Source: Cypionkella psychrotolerans (GTDB taxonomy: Bacteria; Pseudomonadota; Alphaproteobacteria; Rhodobacterales; Rhodobacteraceae). Taken from it: a stretch of 64,000 nucleotides of DNA. Below the pieces are notes generated by a model. That model was given only the letters and a program-made list of their open reading frames with translations, did not search any database and had not been told where the DNA came from. The DNA lies in the NCBI RefSeq assembly GCF_001294535.1, contig NZ_LGIC01000007.1:62001-126000 (forward strand), read 5' to 3'. Shown here piece by piece: positions 35,909 through 45,011 of the stretch (position 1 is the first letter of the stretch; each line of letters starts with the position of its first letter). The translations under genes and the position numbers were made by a program.

Positions 35909-36140
35909 AGGCTGCCTCGTGTTCTGACCCAGACGTACCGGGCAAGGGGGCGTTATTGCCCCAAATTGGCCCGCCGCGATAGCAGGCATATCTCTGTAGA
36001 TAAGTCAGCGTTGAGTCGTGGCCATCAGCGGGATGCTACCACATCTTGCGGGGGATGGGGGTGCAATCCACCAAGAACCGCAGCTTTGGGCGGAGTTATT
36101 CACAATACGCCCACAGAGTCGCCCCCGGAAAATCTGGGCG

Positions 36141-36821
36141 CTATTTTGCGGTGCGGGCGGCTTGCCAAGCGCGGGGATCGTGCAGGAAGCTCTCGACTTC
36201 TGCCAAGGTCTTGGCGTCGAAACTGCCTTGAGCGCGGGCTTCAGTGAGCACGTCCCACCAAGTGCAGAGGTGGTGCAGGGCTACGCCGTGATCGGCGAGG
36301 CGCTGGGTGGTTTCCGGAAAAATGCCGTAGTAGAAAATCACCGCCGTATGGGCGCAGGTGGCACCGGTTTCGCGGATGGCATCGACGAAGGACAGCTTAG
36401 AGCCGCCGTCTGTGGTCAGATCTTCCACCAGCAGCACGCGCTGGCCCTCGGTCATCACCCCTTCGATGCGGGCGTTGCGACCGTAGCCTTTGGGCTTTTT
36501 GCGGACATAGGTCATCGGCAGGGCAAGGCGTTCGGCGACCCAAGCGCCGAATGGGATGCCTGCGGTTTCACCGCCTGCGATGTTGTCGAAGGCCTCAAAG
36601 CCTGCGTCGCGCATCACGGTGACGGTCAGGAAATCCATCAAGGTGGCGCGGATGCGAGGGTAAGAGATCAGCTTGCGACAATCGATATAGGTCGGGCTGG
36701 GCAGACCGCTCGCCAGAGTGAACGGGGTTTCGGCGTTGAAATGCACCGCTTTGATTTCCAGCAATGCGCGGGCGGTGAGGCGGGCGATTTCGGACGCAGG
36801 GGGGAAGCTGGTCGGGATCAT
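36141..36821 (-). CDS. pyrE: Orotate phosphoribosyltransferase
   Basis: A 226-aa enzyme that joins orotate and PRPP to form OMP in pyrimidine synthesis. It has the type I PRPP-binding loop [15 protein letters not shown] and [20 protein letters not shown] at the N terminus. AAGGA lies six bases before ATG 36821; the upstream in-frame ATG at 36845 has no such site. pyrC follows upstream on the same strand, separated by a pair of inverted repeats, so the two pyrimidine genes are neighbours but may not be on one simple mRNA. Confidence 0.95.
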   Translation of the reverse strand: MIPTSFPPASEIARLTARALLEIKAVHFNAETPFTLASGLPSPTYIDCRKLISYPRIRATLMDFLTVTVMRDAGFEAFDNIAGGETAGIPFGAWVAERLALPMTYVRKKPKGYGRNARIEGVMTEGQRVLLVEDLTTDGGSKLSFVDAIRETGATCAHTAVIFYYGIFPETTQRLADHGVALHHLCTWWDVLTEARAQGSFDAKTLAEVESFLHDPRAWQAARTAK

Positions 36822-36839
36822 GGCGGTTCCTTTATGTGC

Positions 36840-36924
36840 TTTCATCTTGGCGAAAATACTCCCCGCTGAGCGTTCTGCGGCGGCAGCGGGAGCCTCCGGC
36901 GGGAGTATTTAGACCAATGTGAAA
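36840..36924. repeat. Inverted pair of the dispersed repeat, copy D
   Basis: The left arm (36840-36866, TTTCATCTTGGCGAAAATAC then TCCCCGC) is the reverse complement of the right arm (36890-36924, GAGCCTCCGGCGGGAGTATT then TAGACCAATGTGAAA) with a few mismatches. It fills the spacer between pyrC and pyrE and could fold as a large hairpin on RNA from either strand. Confidence 0.7.
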
Positions 36925-36935
36925 TTGGGCAGACT

Positions 36936-37979
36936 TCAGGCCTCGACGTGCCAATGCACGGGGAATCCGGGGTTGAAGACGGTGACGGGGCCAGCTTCGG
37001 TGAGGATTTTCTCGGGGAAGCTTTGCGGCTGTTCATGTTTGACGAGGGTAAGTTTCGTCTCATTGACGGGTAGGTGGTAGAAGGCGGGGCCGTTGAGGCT
37101 TGCGAAGGATTCGAGGTGGTGCAGGGCGGATTCTTCCTCGAACACATGCGCCAGCAGCGGCATGGTGTTGGTGGCGGTGAAGCAGCCCGCGCAGCCGCAG
37201 GCGTGTTCTTTCAGCGCATCGACATGGGGGGCGCTATCGGTGCCCAAGAGGAAGCGGGCTTCACCCGAGGTGGCGGCTGCGCGCAAGGCGAGGCGGTGTT
37301 TTTCGCGTTTGGCAACGGGCAGGCAGTAGTAATGCGGTTTGATGCCGCCTGCGAGGATGTGGTTGCGGTTGATGATCAGGTGATGCGTGGTGATGGTGGC
37401 GGCCAGATCTTCGCCTCCGCTGCGTGCGTAAGCGACGCCTTCTTCGGTGGTGATATGCTCCATCACCACGCGCAGGCCGGGGATGCGGCGGCGCAGGGGA
37501 TCGAGGATGGTGTCGATGAACACAGCCTCGCGGTCGAAGATATCGACGGAGGGGTCGGTGACTTCGCCGTGTAGGCACAAGGGCAGGCCAATCTCAGCCA
37601 TTTTCTCTAACACGGCTTGGACTTTGCTGAAATCAGCCACGCCGGAATGTGAATTGGTGGTGGCCCCGGCGGGATAGAGTTTGACGGCTTTCACCAGGCC
37701 CGAAGCAGCGGCGGCGGCCACATCGGCGGGATCGGTCGATTCGGTGAGATACAGCGTCATCAGGGGTCGGAACTGCGAACCCGTCGGAAGCGCCGCCATG
37801 ATCCGCGCGCGGTAGGCCTGTGCTTGCGCGCCCGTCACAACCGGCGGCACCAGATTGGGCATGATCAAAGCGCGGGCGAAATGCCGCGCGGTTTCGGGCA
37901 GCACGCCTTTCAGCATCGCGCCATCGCGCAGATGCAGGTGCCAGTCATCGGGGCGGCGGAGGGTGAGGCTTTGTGTCAT
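36936..37979 (-). CDS. pyrC: Dihydroorotase, class II
   Basis: A 347-aa zinc amidohydrolase that closes carbamoyl-aspartate to dihydroorotate. H14 and H16 in [10 protein letters not shown] bind metal, K100 in [11 protein letters not shown] is the carboxylated lysine, and HGEVTD, EHITT and GTDSAPH supply other ligands. The length matches the short E. coli type. The Shine-Dalgarno is weak. It is the first of the pyrC-pyrE-dnaB run on the minus strand. Confidence 0.95.
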   Translation of the reverse strand: MTQSLTLRRPDDWHLHLRDGAMLKGVLPETARHFARALIMPNLVPPVVTGAQAQAYRARIMAALPTGSQFRPLMTLYLTESTDPADVAAAAASGLVKAVKLYPAGATTNSHSGVADFSKVQAVLEKMAEIGLPLCLHGEVTDPSVDIFDREAVFIDTILDPLRRRIPGLRVVMEHITTEEGVAYARSGGEDLAATITTHHLIINRNHILAGGIKPHYYCLPVAKREKHRLALRAAATSGEARFLLGTDSAPHVDALKEHACGCAGCFTATNTMPLLAHVFEEESALHHLESFASLNGPAFYHLPVNETKLTLVKHEQPQSFPEKILTEAGPVTVFNPGFPVHWHVEA

Positions 37980-38172
37980 GGCGACTCAGATAGCCTAGGC
38001 CTCAGTGATTCTCTAGGGGGTGCGCTTCTTGGCGGCGAGTGGCGCAGGATTGCGACATTCGGCCGAGGTTCGTTCGGTGCTATGCCGCATGCGCATGGAG
38101 GCACTGCGCAAATGCCCTTGCTGCGGCGCAGCATAGGGCTACATGCTTAGTCAACCTGTTCAGGAGAACACG

Positions 38173-38481
38173 ATGAAGCTGATGACTCCGTTTGATTTCA
38201 TGGCCCCGGCGCTGGAGGCGAGCCAGATCATGGCGGAATCGCAGATGGTGATCGGGATGCGGCTGGCGGGCATGGCGGGGCTCTGGCCCATGGCCAAATC
38301 TGAAACCGACCGGATGCTGGCCGAAAAGCTGTCGGCTGGAATGGATTCGGCGCATGCCGCGTTGCGCACGGGCATGGCGGGCGGTAACCTCTCAGACATG
38401 GCGATGGCGGCGATGAAGCCGGTGCGGGCAAAAACCCGCGCCAATGCTAAGCGGTTGCAGCGCAATGTGACGGGCGGATAA
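38173..38481 (+). CDS. Small helical protein of the Rhodobacteraceae 'antifreeze'-annotated family
   Basis: A 102-aa methionine- and alanine-rich helical protein: MKLMTPFDFMAPALEASQIM, then AESQMVIGMRLAGMAGLW, SETDRMLAEKLSAGMDSAHA and a basic tail KPVRAKTRANAKRLQ. Related proteins in this family are often named antifreeze protein without evidence; the pattern is closer to phasins, amphipathic proteins that coat storage granules. AGGAGA lies five bases before ATG 38173, which is why the longer frame is not used. Function not known. Confidence 0.6.
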   Translation: MKLMTPFDFMAPALEASQIMAESQMVIGMRLAGMAGLWPMAKSETDRMLAEKLSAGMDSAHAALRTGMAGGNLSDMAMAAMKPVRAKTRANAKRLQRNVTGG

Positions 38482-38507
38482 GGCCAAATCCGCGAAGGGA
38501 GATGTCG

Positions 38508-38903
38508 ATGCGGTTAGCATGGTTGGGATTTTTGGCGGCTCTGACGGCTTCGCCTGCAGCGGCGCAAGATGTCGATTGTGCCAATGCGGAAGTGCAAATG
38601 GAGCTGACCTTTTGCGCTGAACAAGACTGGCTGGCCGCTGATGCTGATCTGAACGCCGCTTATGGCGTTGCGCGCAAACTGATGCAGTCGATCGATGCAG
38701 ACCTTGAAGCCTCGCAGCGCGGGGCGGCGGATTATCTGCGCGATGGGCAGCGGGCTTGGGTGACATTCCGCGATGCCACCTGTGCCGCTGAGGGCTACAC
38801 CATGCACGGCGGTTCGGCGGAGCCGATGGTAATCTATGTCTGCCGCGCGCGTCTGACCGAACAACGCACCGCTGATCTTGAGGCGATGGCTGAGGAATAC
38901 TGA
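38508..38903 (+). CDS. LprI-domain secreted protein
   Basis: A 131-aa protein with a signal peptide (about 1-20, ending ASPAAAQD) and a DUF1311/LprI domain: CANAEVQMELTFCAEQDWLA, ADADLNAAYGVARKLM, QRAWVTFRDATC and YVCRARLTEQRTADLEAM. Cysteine spacing fits the family, where two disulfides are usual. LprI of Mycobacterium inhibits lysozyme, but most bacterial members are uncharacterised. GGGAGA lies a few bases before ATG 38508. It follows the preceding gene by 26 bp. Confidence 0.8.
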   Translation: MRLAWLGFLAALTASPAAAQDVDCANAEVQMELTFCAEQDWLAADADLNAAYGVARKLMQSIDADLEASQRGAADYLRDGQRAWVTFRDATCAAEGYTMHGGSAEPMVIYVCRARLTEQRTADLEAMAEEY

Positions 38904-38936
38904 GCGCCCGTTTGCTGCACGTCTGTCTCGTCGCGC

Positions 38937-39881
38937 TTAAGCCTCAGTCCCCGACATCCTTTCCGTCAGTTTTGCCAGACGCCGTGCGAAACTGGGCGCG
39001 CGCAGGCGGTGCGTGACTGAGCGGCAGACCATGATCGCCAGTTTGGTGCGTCCTACGCTTTCAGTTTTCGCTAGGATAGCGCGCAGATACGGCGAGTAGT
39101 GTCGCCGCGCCCGCCACAGAACCGCGAAGCTTTGCACGGTCAGGGTGCCTGCCATCGCCTGATCAACCAAGGCGGGCAGAATGCCGCTTCCGATCAGTGC
39201 GGGTTCCAGCGTATCGCCCATGTGCCGCGCCGACAGTCGGGTGATATAGGGTGCGCGGAACAGGCTGGCGTGCATCGCCTCGGCGGCAATGGTGGGGTCG
39301 TGGATCACCACGGCTGTTCCCGCACCTTCCAACATGTCGGGCGCATAGCCATAGCGCGAGGTGAAATCGAGCCTGCGGGCGGCAAGATCGCGCCGGTCCC
39401 AGCGCGACTGCGCCGGTTCCAGTGTGGCACGCGGGTTCAGCGCCAGCACTTGCGCGCCGGGTGCCGTCACCGCAAAGGCGCAGGCGGCATAGCCTGCCAT
39501 GCCCGCGCCGTAGAACAGCACCTGATCGAAATCTTCAAAAAACGCGTCATCGACCTGACGGTCAAAGAAGCCATAGACCGCCGGATCGCGAAACCAAGTG
39601 TCGCCATCCGAGATGATCGTCAGCACTGACCAGCCATGCGCGCGCGCCAGAGCATCGGCCAAGGGCATCTGATCTGGGCGGGCCAATACGGCGTCAATCG
39701 TCTCAAAGCTGACCAGCAGGGTGGTGCCTTCATCGGCGAAATAGGCCCAATGCGCATCGCCCACACTGTGAAAATAGCCCGACTCCTCGGTCGCCTTTTC
39801 CATCCGCTGCTCCCATGCGTCGCGGTCGGGCAGGGTGTCGGTGGGCTGTGGCAATTCGGCAATTTCGGCAAAATCGGTCAT
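38937..39881 (-). CDS. Uncharacterised protein with alpha/beta-hydrolase-like nucleophile elbow
   Basis: A 314-aa soluble protein. QVLFYGAGMAGYAACAFAVT looks like the strand-turn-helix of alpha/beta hydrolases, except that the nucleophile position in G-x-S-x-G is methionine or alanine, so catalysis by the usual route is unlikely. VLTIISDGDTWFRDPAVYGF precedes it. Homologues in Rhodobacteraceae are sometimes named phosphoadenosine phosphosulfate reductase, which the sequence does not support: no CC or P-loop motif is present. The gene lies 119 bp downstream of a glycosyltransferase on the same strand, which hints at a shared surface-related role. Confidence 0.5.
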   Translation of the reverse strand: MTDFAEIAELPQPTDTLPDRDAWEQRMEKATEESGYFHSVGDAHWAYFADEGTTLLVSFETIDAVLARPDQMPLADALARAHGWSVLTIISDGDTWFRDPAVYGFFDRQVDDAFFEDFDQVLFYGAGMAGYAACAFAVTAPGAQVLALNPRATLEPAQSRWDRRDLAARRLDFTSRYGYAPDMLEGAGTAVVIHDPTIAAEAMHASLFRAPYITRLSARHMGDTLEPALIGSGILPALVDQAMAGTLTVQSFAVLWRARRHYSPYLRAILAKTESVGRTKLAIMVCRSVTHRLRAPSFARRLAKLTERMSGTEA

Positions 39882-40000
39882 TTTACATCCAGTCGAACGC
39901 TTTACAGGGGAACATAAGGCATTTGAACATAATCTTCCTAATGGTGCATTAGGTCAAGTAAAGATCAAGCCAAGTTAGCATAGGCTTCGTGAACACTGAG

Positions 40001-41050
40001 TTAAGACTGTTTCACTGCGGCACGCTTCATGACGGCTTGTGCGTGCAGCAGAACGTGGTGCGCTCGTTCTGGTTGCAAAACCTGCGATGGCGGTGTCATT
40101 AGGAGGCGGCCAAACAGCGCCCGCCACGGCTCTTGCTGCATCAAGGCAGCGAAACGCGACTGCCGCCAAAGCAGGGCTTGGCGATGCAGCGGGCCGAGGA
40201 CTCGGTCGGCCAAAAGCTCGGCCCGCAACGGGGCAGTGTTCAGATTCAGGATCGAGCGGTCTTCAACTGCACTGAAATTGCGCTCAACCCAATAGCTCAT
40301 GTCAAACCCCGAGGCGTCGCGGTTGGCGCGTCCGCGGTCGGCCTTGACCAGATAGTTCTGCATCGACCCCAGCGCGTAATGGTTCAACTGCACCAGATGG
40401 TAGTTGTCGCGTGTGTAGTCCGAGAAGATCCGCGCCTGCGGAAAGTCTGCGGGCAGCGGGCGGCCCGAGCCGTCAAACCAGCGGGCCTGACCTGTGCGGG
40501 CCGGGTCGGGGCTGCGCGGGCGATGCACGCCGAGTTTGCGATAGGTGCCGTCATTGCGAAACAGGGTTTTGAACAACTGCGCGCGCCATGGCCATGCAAA
40601 GCTGGCGGGGGCGGCATGGGTGAAGGTTTCGGTGATTGGCTGATCGGTGATCTCGATCACCCCCGCATTGCCAAACATCCGCCATGTCAGCGGAATGGCA
40701 GTGGCCTCGGGCAGGGCGGCCAGTAGCGCCGACAGGCTGCGGTCGCCAACATGGATATTCACAAACTCATCAATGTCGCAAAACAGCAGCCAATCGGATT
40801 TTGCAACCAGCGGATGTTTGTCCGCCGCCTTCAGCATCGCCCATTGCGGGCCTTCGGCGTGGGGGCCGTCATTGCGGATATGAGTGAGCCAGCCCATGGC
40901 TGAGAGACGGTCGAGCATCACATCGGTGCCATCGGCGCAATCATTGGAATAGACGAGAAAATCCGTAAAGCCGCAGACGCGGTGATGCGCCAGCCATTCG
41001 ATCAGGAACGCGCCTTCGTTTTTCACTCCAAGCAGGGCGGTGGCGCGCAT
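40001..41050 (-). CDS. Glycosyltransferase family 2-like protein
   Basis: A 349-aa protein of the GT-A type that includes Glyco_tranf_2_4 proteins. The N terminus has LGVKNEGAFLIEWLAHHRVC followed by SNDCADGTDVMLDRL, and LFCDIDEFVN contains the D-x-D metal and nucleotide-sugar motif. C-terminal segments with NYLVKADRGRAN and SYWVERN resemble this family's tail. AAAGGA precedes the ATG by five bases. It is likely to transfer a sugar to a surface polymer; donor and acceptor are unknown. Confidence 0.8.
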   Translation of the reverse strand: MRATALLGVKNEGAFLIEWLAHHRVCGFTDFLVYSNDCADGTDVMLDRLSAMGWLTHIRNDGPHAEGPQWAMLKAADKHPLVAKSDWLLFCDIDEFVNIHVGDRSLSALLAALPEATAIPLTWRMFGNAGVIEITDQPITETFTHAAPASFAWPWRAQLFKTLFRNDGTYRKLGVHRPRSPDPARTGQARWFDGSGRPLPADFPQARIFSDYTRDNYHLVQLNHYALGSMQNYLVKADRGRANRDASGFDMSYWVERNFSAVEDRSILNLNTAPLRAELLADRVLGPLHRQALLWRQSRFAALMQQEPWRALFGRLLMTPPSQVLQPERAHHVLLHAQAVMKRAAVKQS

Positions 41051-41080
41051 TCTGATCCTTTGGGGCAGCGGGGAGGCAGG

Positions 41081-41130
41081 TGCCTCCGGCTAACCGCAAT
41101 GCCAATGCATTGCGGTCTGGATATTTGAGC
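41081..41130 (+). repeat. Dispersed repeat copy E, interrupted by a palindrome
   Basis: GCCTCCGGC and GGATATTTGAGCGCAGAGGA flank an inserted hairpin, CCGCAATGC-CAAT-GCATTGCGG (41094-41115), with perfect 9-bp arms. GGATATTTGAGC occurs again at 41230-41241 within the next gene. Confidence 0.55.
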
Positions 41131-41212
41131 GCAGAGGATGACCAAAGGAAAGGGGCAACTTGACGCTCGTGCGTGGCGGCGGCAAGCATGGCGCAGATTT
41201 GGGGGGATTTCG

Positions 41213-42082
41213 ATGCTGTCACACCTGCGGATATTTGAGCCGCATCCGGGAATATTGGCGTTTTACGATGGCCGGGTGGCGGGGCAGCGCTTTGCGGACG
41301 CGCCGAACTGGGTGGACGATGGCGCGTTGTCACTGGGCATCGCCTCTTACGCGTTGATCGCGGGGGCGCAGGCGATTGTCTATGACAGCCATGTCTCGGT
41401 GCCGCATGGGCGGTTTATCCGGCAGGCCTTGGCTGATCGCGAGGTGACGGATATCCGGGTGGTGCTGTCGCATTACCATCTGGATCATGTCGCGGGCACC
41501 GAAGCATTTGCGGATTGTCAGGTGATTGCCAATGCCCGCACTCTGGCACATCTGACGGAGAGGAAGGCGGCGATCGAGGCGGGCACCGATCATGGCCTGC
41601 CCGCAATCAATCCGCTGATCCTGCCGGATCTGGTGTTTGAGGGGCGGATGACGCTTGATCTGGGTGGCGAGCGGGTGGAGTTGATCGAGGTCAATATCCA
41701 CTCGGATGATGCGACGGTGCTTTGGTTGCCAGAGCGGCGGATATTGTTCGCAGGCGATACGGTCGAGGATTGCGTGACCTATGTTGGCGCGCCCGAGGAT
41801 TTCGACATTCACCTTGCCGATTTGGCCCGGTTGCAGGCACTTGGTGCAGACTGGGTGCTGCCCAATCATGGCGCGGCGGAGGTGATCGCGGCAGGCGGCT
41901 ATGGGCCGGGGCTACTGGCGGCCACGTCGGATTATATCCGGCATCTGCAGAACGATGATCCGCGCCCGATGGCGGAGATCATCGCCCCTTGGCTCCACAA
42001 TGGCACGCTGCGCTACTTTGAACCCTATGAGGTGGTGCACGACCAAAACCGTGCGCGGGTCCGGGCGATGGCCAAGGCTTGA
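41213..42082 (+). CDS. MBL-fold metallo-hydrolase
   Basis: A 289-aa metallo-beta-lactamase-fold enzyme with the zinc motif LSHYHLDHVAG (H-x-H-x-D-H), further ligands in LIEVNIHSDD and FAGDTVEDC, and NHGAAEVI near the C terminus. ATG 41213 has a G-rich Shine-Dalgarno five bases upstream; the longer open frame from 41138 runs through the intergenic repeat and is not used. Substrate unknown. Confidence 0.82.
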   Translation: MLSHLRIFEPHPGILAFYDGRVAGQRFADAPNWVDDGALSLGIASYALIAGAQAIVYDSHVSVPHGRFIRQALADREVTDIRVVLSHYHLDHVAGTEAFADCQVIANARTLAHLTERKAAIEAGTDHGLPAINPLILPDLVFEGRMTLDLGGERVELIEVNIHSDDATVLWLPERRILFAGDTVEDCVTYVGAPEDFDIHLADLARLQALGADWVLPNHGAAEVIAAGGYGPGLLAATSDYIRHLQNDDPRPMAEIIAPWLHNGTLRYFEPYEVVHDQNRARVRAMAKA

Positions 42083-42348
42083 TCTGGGGAACCAAAGCCG
42101 CCACGCGGCGTTACCGCAAGTAAGACTGCCAATGCCGTGCTAAACGAGGCAGGTGCGACAGTTGGCACAGGAGAGCGATCTGGGAGGACTGCTAGCAGAT
42201 AACACGTTGAAACCCTGCCAATTTGGCCTGTGGTTTAGCCGCTGTTATCGCATATCACCGCCCATCCTGTGCTTTGATGCCACAGCGGCGACCCGGTTCG
42301 GAATCAGTTTTGAGCCTTGGCCGCCACGCGATTTTGAAAGGACGACCG
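42083..42348. other. Non-coding leader of the OmpA-family gene
   Basis: A 266-bp spacer upstream of the long alanine-rich gene. No gene or clear hairpin is seen. It most likely holds the promoter of the downstream gene; the open frame that begins at 42223 lacks a Shine-Dalgarno and a signal sequence at its start. Confidence 0.4.
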
Positions 42349-44904
42349 ATGAGAAGAATGCTTGGAACCACCACGGCGCTGTCGATGGCGATGTTCAACG
42401 TACAGCCTTGGCCCTTGATGGCGCAAACGCTGACCGACAGCGGCGCTGTGGTGGCGGTGGATGGCACGGTTTTGTGCGAACCGACCGCAGATGCGGCTTG
42501 CGATCCTGCGGCATTTGTCGATCAAGCCAATGCGATCGCGGCGCGGATTGCGGAAGATGCGGCCAAAGCTGCGGCAGCGGCTCAGGCCGAAGCTGAAGCT
42601 GCCGCCGCTGCGCAGGCCGAGGCAGACGCTGCCGCGAAAGCCCAAGCAGACGCCGCCGCAAAGGCCGAGGCCGACGCGAAAGCCACTGCCGACGCAGAAG
42701 CTGCTGCGCAGGCCGATGCTGACGCAAAAGCGCAAGCTGATGCAGAGGCTGCGGCTCAGGCCGATGCGGCCGCACAGGCTGACGCCGATGCAAAGGCTGC
42801 CGCTGATGCCGCCGCACAAGCCGAGGCTGATGCGAAAGCCGCTGCCGATGCGGACGCTGCGGCGCAGACTGATGCTGATGCGAAAGCTGCCGCTGATGCT
42901 GCCGCACAAGCCGAGGCTGAAGCGAAAGCCGCCGTCGACGCGGACGCTGCGGCTCAGACTGATGCGGATGCGAAAGCCGCTGTTGACGCTGCCGCCGCCG
43001 AAGCAGACGCGAAAGCTGCAGCCGATGCAGAAGCCGCAGCACAAGCTGATGCCGATGCCAAAGCCGCTGCTGATGCCGCTGTGGCTGCCCAGACCGAGGC
43101 TGATGCGAAAGCCGCCACCGATGCGGATGCAGCCGCTCAAGCTGACGTAGATGCAAAAGCTGCCACGGATGCAGATCCTTCCGTGGCGGCGGATGCCGCT
43201 GCAAAGGCCGAATTGAAAGCCAAAATAAAAGCCAAAGTGAAAGCCAAGAAGGCGAAAGAAAAAGCTGACGCTGAAGCGGCTGCCGAAACCGCCCCGGCGG
43301 ATCAAGCAACTGAAGCGGCACCCGCTGATGACCCCAACGCCGTGCCGATGGATACGACGACCGAAGCAGCGCCTGCTGACCCAGCGACCGACGAAGCGGC
43401 ACCTGCGGATGCCACCACCGAAGCCACTCCGGCCGAGGGTGCGGACCCTGCTGCAGTTGATGCAACCGCAACGGATGCGCCCGTCTTGCTTCCTGCCACT
43501 GTGACCGATCCGGCAACCGGGGAAACCCTTGTGGTTGATCCCGCCACTGGTGCCGCACTGACCGAAGAAGAAGCCGCAGCCCAAGCCGCCGCACAGGAAA
43601 AATCCCTCGCCGAAGCGCAAAAGGAAATCGCGGTTGAGGCGGACGGCAGCGTGGTTGATCCCTCGGCTGGCCTGAAAACCTCGCCACCGGTGATGAACCC
43701 TGACACGCCTCCCGTTGACGTGCCGGTTGCGTCTGAAGCAGAGGTGCAGACCCTGACCAACCTCTTGGCGCAGCCAGAAGGCATTGATCCGGCCACGTTG
43801 GGGGCCGCTGCGGCTTTGGCAACGGCTACACCTGCCGTGGAGGGTGAAAAGCCCGCCGATCAGGCGCCTTCAGCAGATGCGGTCGCGACCGTGACCGAAA
43901 TGCTGACCAATGACAGCGTGCGCTCCTCGACGCAGGAATTTGCGGCGGCCCCAGTGATGTTGGGCAGCGACAAGAAGAAAAAGAGCGGCCTGTCGGATCT
44001 GGAAAAAGTCGGTCTGGTGGCGTTGGGCGCTTTGGTGGTTGGCGCGATCATCAAGGACAACAACAAGGATCGCCGTGGGCGTGAAGGCTCGCAAGTGGTC
44101 TCGAATACCGGTGACCGCGTTGTCGTGCTGAAGCCCGATGGCACCTATCAGGTCTACAAAGACGATGATGCCGTGCTGCGTCAGCCGGGCTCGAACGTGC
44201 GGACCGAGACCTACCGCGATGGCTCGACCCGCTCTATCGTCGAGCGCGCTGACGGCACCCAGATCGTGACGATCCGCGATGCCTCGGGCCGGGTGCTGCG
44301 CCGTGCGCAATATGACGAGCGCGGTCGCGAATTGGTGCTGATCGACGATCTTGAGCCGGAACAAGTGGTGATCGTGCGCGATCTGCCGAAGCCGCGCGAA
44401 AATCGGGTGGTGATCTCGACGTCGGACAATGACTATGCGCTGAAGGCGGCGCTGGCGGCGAAGGATATCGAGAAGATCGGGCGCACCTTCAGCCTGCGTC
44501 AGATCCGTGAGATCCCGCAGGTGCGTTGGCTGGCCGCGACGATTGATGTTGATAACGTCAACTTCGAGTCGGGATCTTCGGCGATCACGGAGGATGAAGC
44601 CTCGGATCTGGCGGATCTCGGCAGCCTGATGCAGGAAATGCTGGATAAAAACCCCGGCGAGATTTTTCTGATCGAAGGCCATACCGATGCGACGGGCAAG
44701 GCTGCGATGAACCTTGCTTTGTCTGATCGTCGTGCAGAATCGGTGGCGCTGGCCCTGAGCGAGTATTTCGACATCCCGCCGGAAAACATGGTCATCCAAG
44801 GTTACGGTGAGACGGAACTTCGGATCGACACGCAGAGCGATGAAAAGCGCAACCGTCGCGTGGCGGTGCGGATCATCACGCCGCTGCTGAAGGTCGGCAA
44901 GTAA
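42349..44904 (+). CDS. OmpA-family protein with a long TolA-like alanine-rich region
   Basis: An 851-aa envelope protein. ATG 42349, six bases after AAAGGA, gives a signal peptide ending near PWPLMAQTL. Residues about 65-310 are an uninterrupted A/D/K/Q/E-rich helix of the type in TolA domain II, built partly from a 30-residue tandem repeat (DNA 42796-42975). An acidic Pro/Thr/Ala linker follows, then a hydrophobic glycine-rich stretch (KVGLVALGALVVGAIIK) and a C-terminal OmpA domain (about 740-850) with VDNVNFESGSSAIT, IEGHTDATGKAAMNLALSDR and EKRNRRVAVRI, which binds peptidoglycan. The hydrophobic stretch before the OmpA domain is a possible membrane or dimer segment. It likely links envelope layers. 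A strong terminator follows. Confidence 0.9.
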   Translation: MRRMLGTTTALSMAMFNVQPWPLMAQTLTDSGAVVAVDGTVLCEPTADAACDPAAFVDQANAIAARIAEDAAKAAAAAQAEAEAAAAAQAEADAAAKAQADAAAKAEADAKATADAEAAAQADADAKAQADAEAAAQADAAAQADADAKAAADAAAQAEADAKAAADADAAAQTDADAKAAADAAAQAEAEAKAAVDADAAAQTDADAKAAVDAAAAEADAKAAADAEAAAQADADAKAAADAAVAAQTEADAKAATDADAAAQADVDAKAATDADPSVAADAAAKAELKAKIKAKVKAKKAKEKADAEAAAETAPADQATEAAPADDPNAVPMDTTTEAAPADPATDEAAPADATTEATPAEGADPAAVDATATDAPVLLPATVTDPATGETLVVDPATGAALTEEEAAAQAAAQEKSLAEAQKEIAVEADGSVVDPSAGLKTSPPVMNPDTPPVDVPVASEAEVQTLTNLLAQPEGIDPATLGAAAALATATPAVEGEKPADQAPSADAVATVTEMLTNDSVRSSTQEFAAAPVMLGSDKKKKSGLSDLEKVGLVALGALVVGAIIKDNNKDRRGREGSQVVSNTGDRVVVLKPDGTYQVYKDDDAVLRQPGSNVRTETYRDGSTRSIVERADGTQIVTIRDASGRVLRRAQYDERGRELVLIDDLEPEQVVIVRDLPKPRENRVVISTSDNDYALKAALAAKDIEKIGRTFSLRQIREIPQVRWLAATIDVDNVNFESGSSAITEDEASDLADLGSLMQEMLDKNPGEIFLIEGHTDATGKAAMNLALSDRRAESVALALSEYFDIPPENMVIQGYGETELRIDTQSDEKRNRRVAVRIITPLLKVGK
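42796..42975 (+). repeat. Tandem 90-bp repeat in the OmpA-family gene
   Basis: Two adjacent 90-bp units (42796-42885 and 42886-42975) encode the 30-residue pattern AADAAAQAEADAKAAADADA followed by AAQTDADAK, with only a few base differences. Further degenerate copies lie on both sides. Expansion by replication slippage is likely. Confidence 0.75.
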
Positions 44905-44920
44905 GCATCAAATGGTGCGG

Positions 44921-44951
44921 AAGGCCCCGGGGGAAACCTCGGGGCCTTTTT
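44921..44951 (+). terminator. Intrinsic terminator after the OmpA-family gene
   Basis: GGCCCCGGGGG-AAA-CCTCGGGGCC, with one mismatch in the stem, is followed by TTTTT. It ends 47 bp after the stop at 44904, making a textbook rho-independent terminator. Confidence 0.9.
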
Positions 44952-45011
44952 CGTTTTGGCGGTGGTGGTGCTGCGGAGTTTGCGGCAAGTTGGCGGAAAA
45001 GGAGCCCCAGC

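Noticed and set aside
34883-36247. Plus-strand open frame of 454 codons opposite dnaB
   Set aside because: Antisense frame of dnaB and pyrE with a composition typical of shadows.
38937-39881. Phosphoadenosine phosphosulfate reductase
   Set aside because: No PP-loop, cysteine pairs or other motifs of that family; the genuine reductase is at 53266-54015.
42223-42348. Upstream extension of the OmpA-family protein
   Set aside because: No Shine-Dalgarno at the earlier start; ATG 42349 has a good one and begins a signal peptide.
42304-43620. Minus-strand open frame of 438 codons rich in Gly, Cys and Phe
   Set aside because: It is the antisense image of the Ala/Asp/Lys repeat of the OmpA-family gene; repeats look patterned on every frame.
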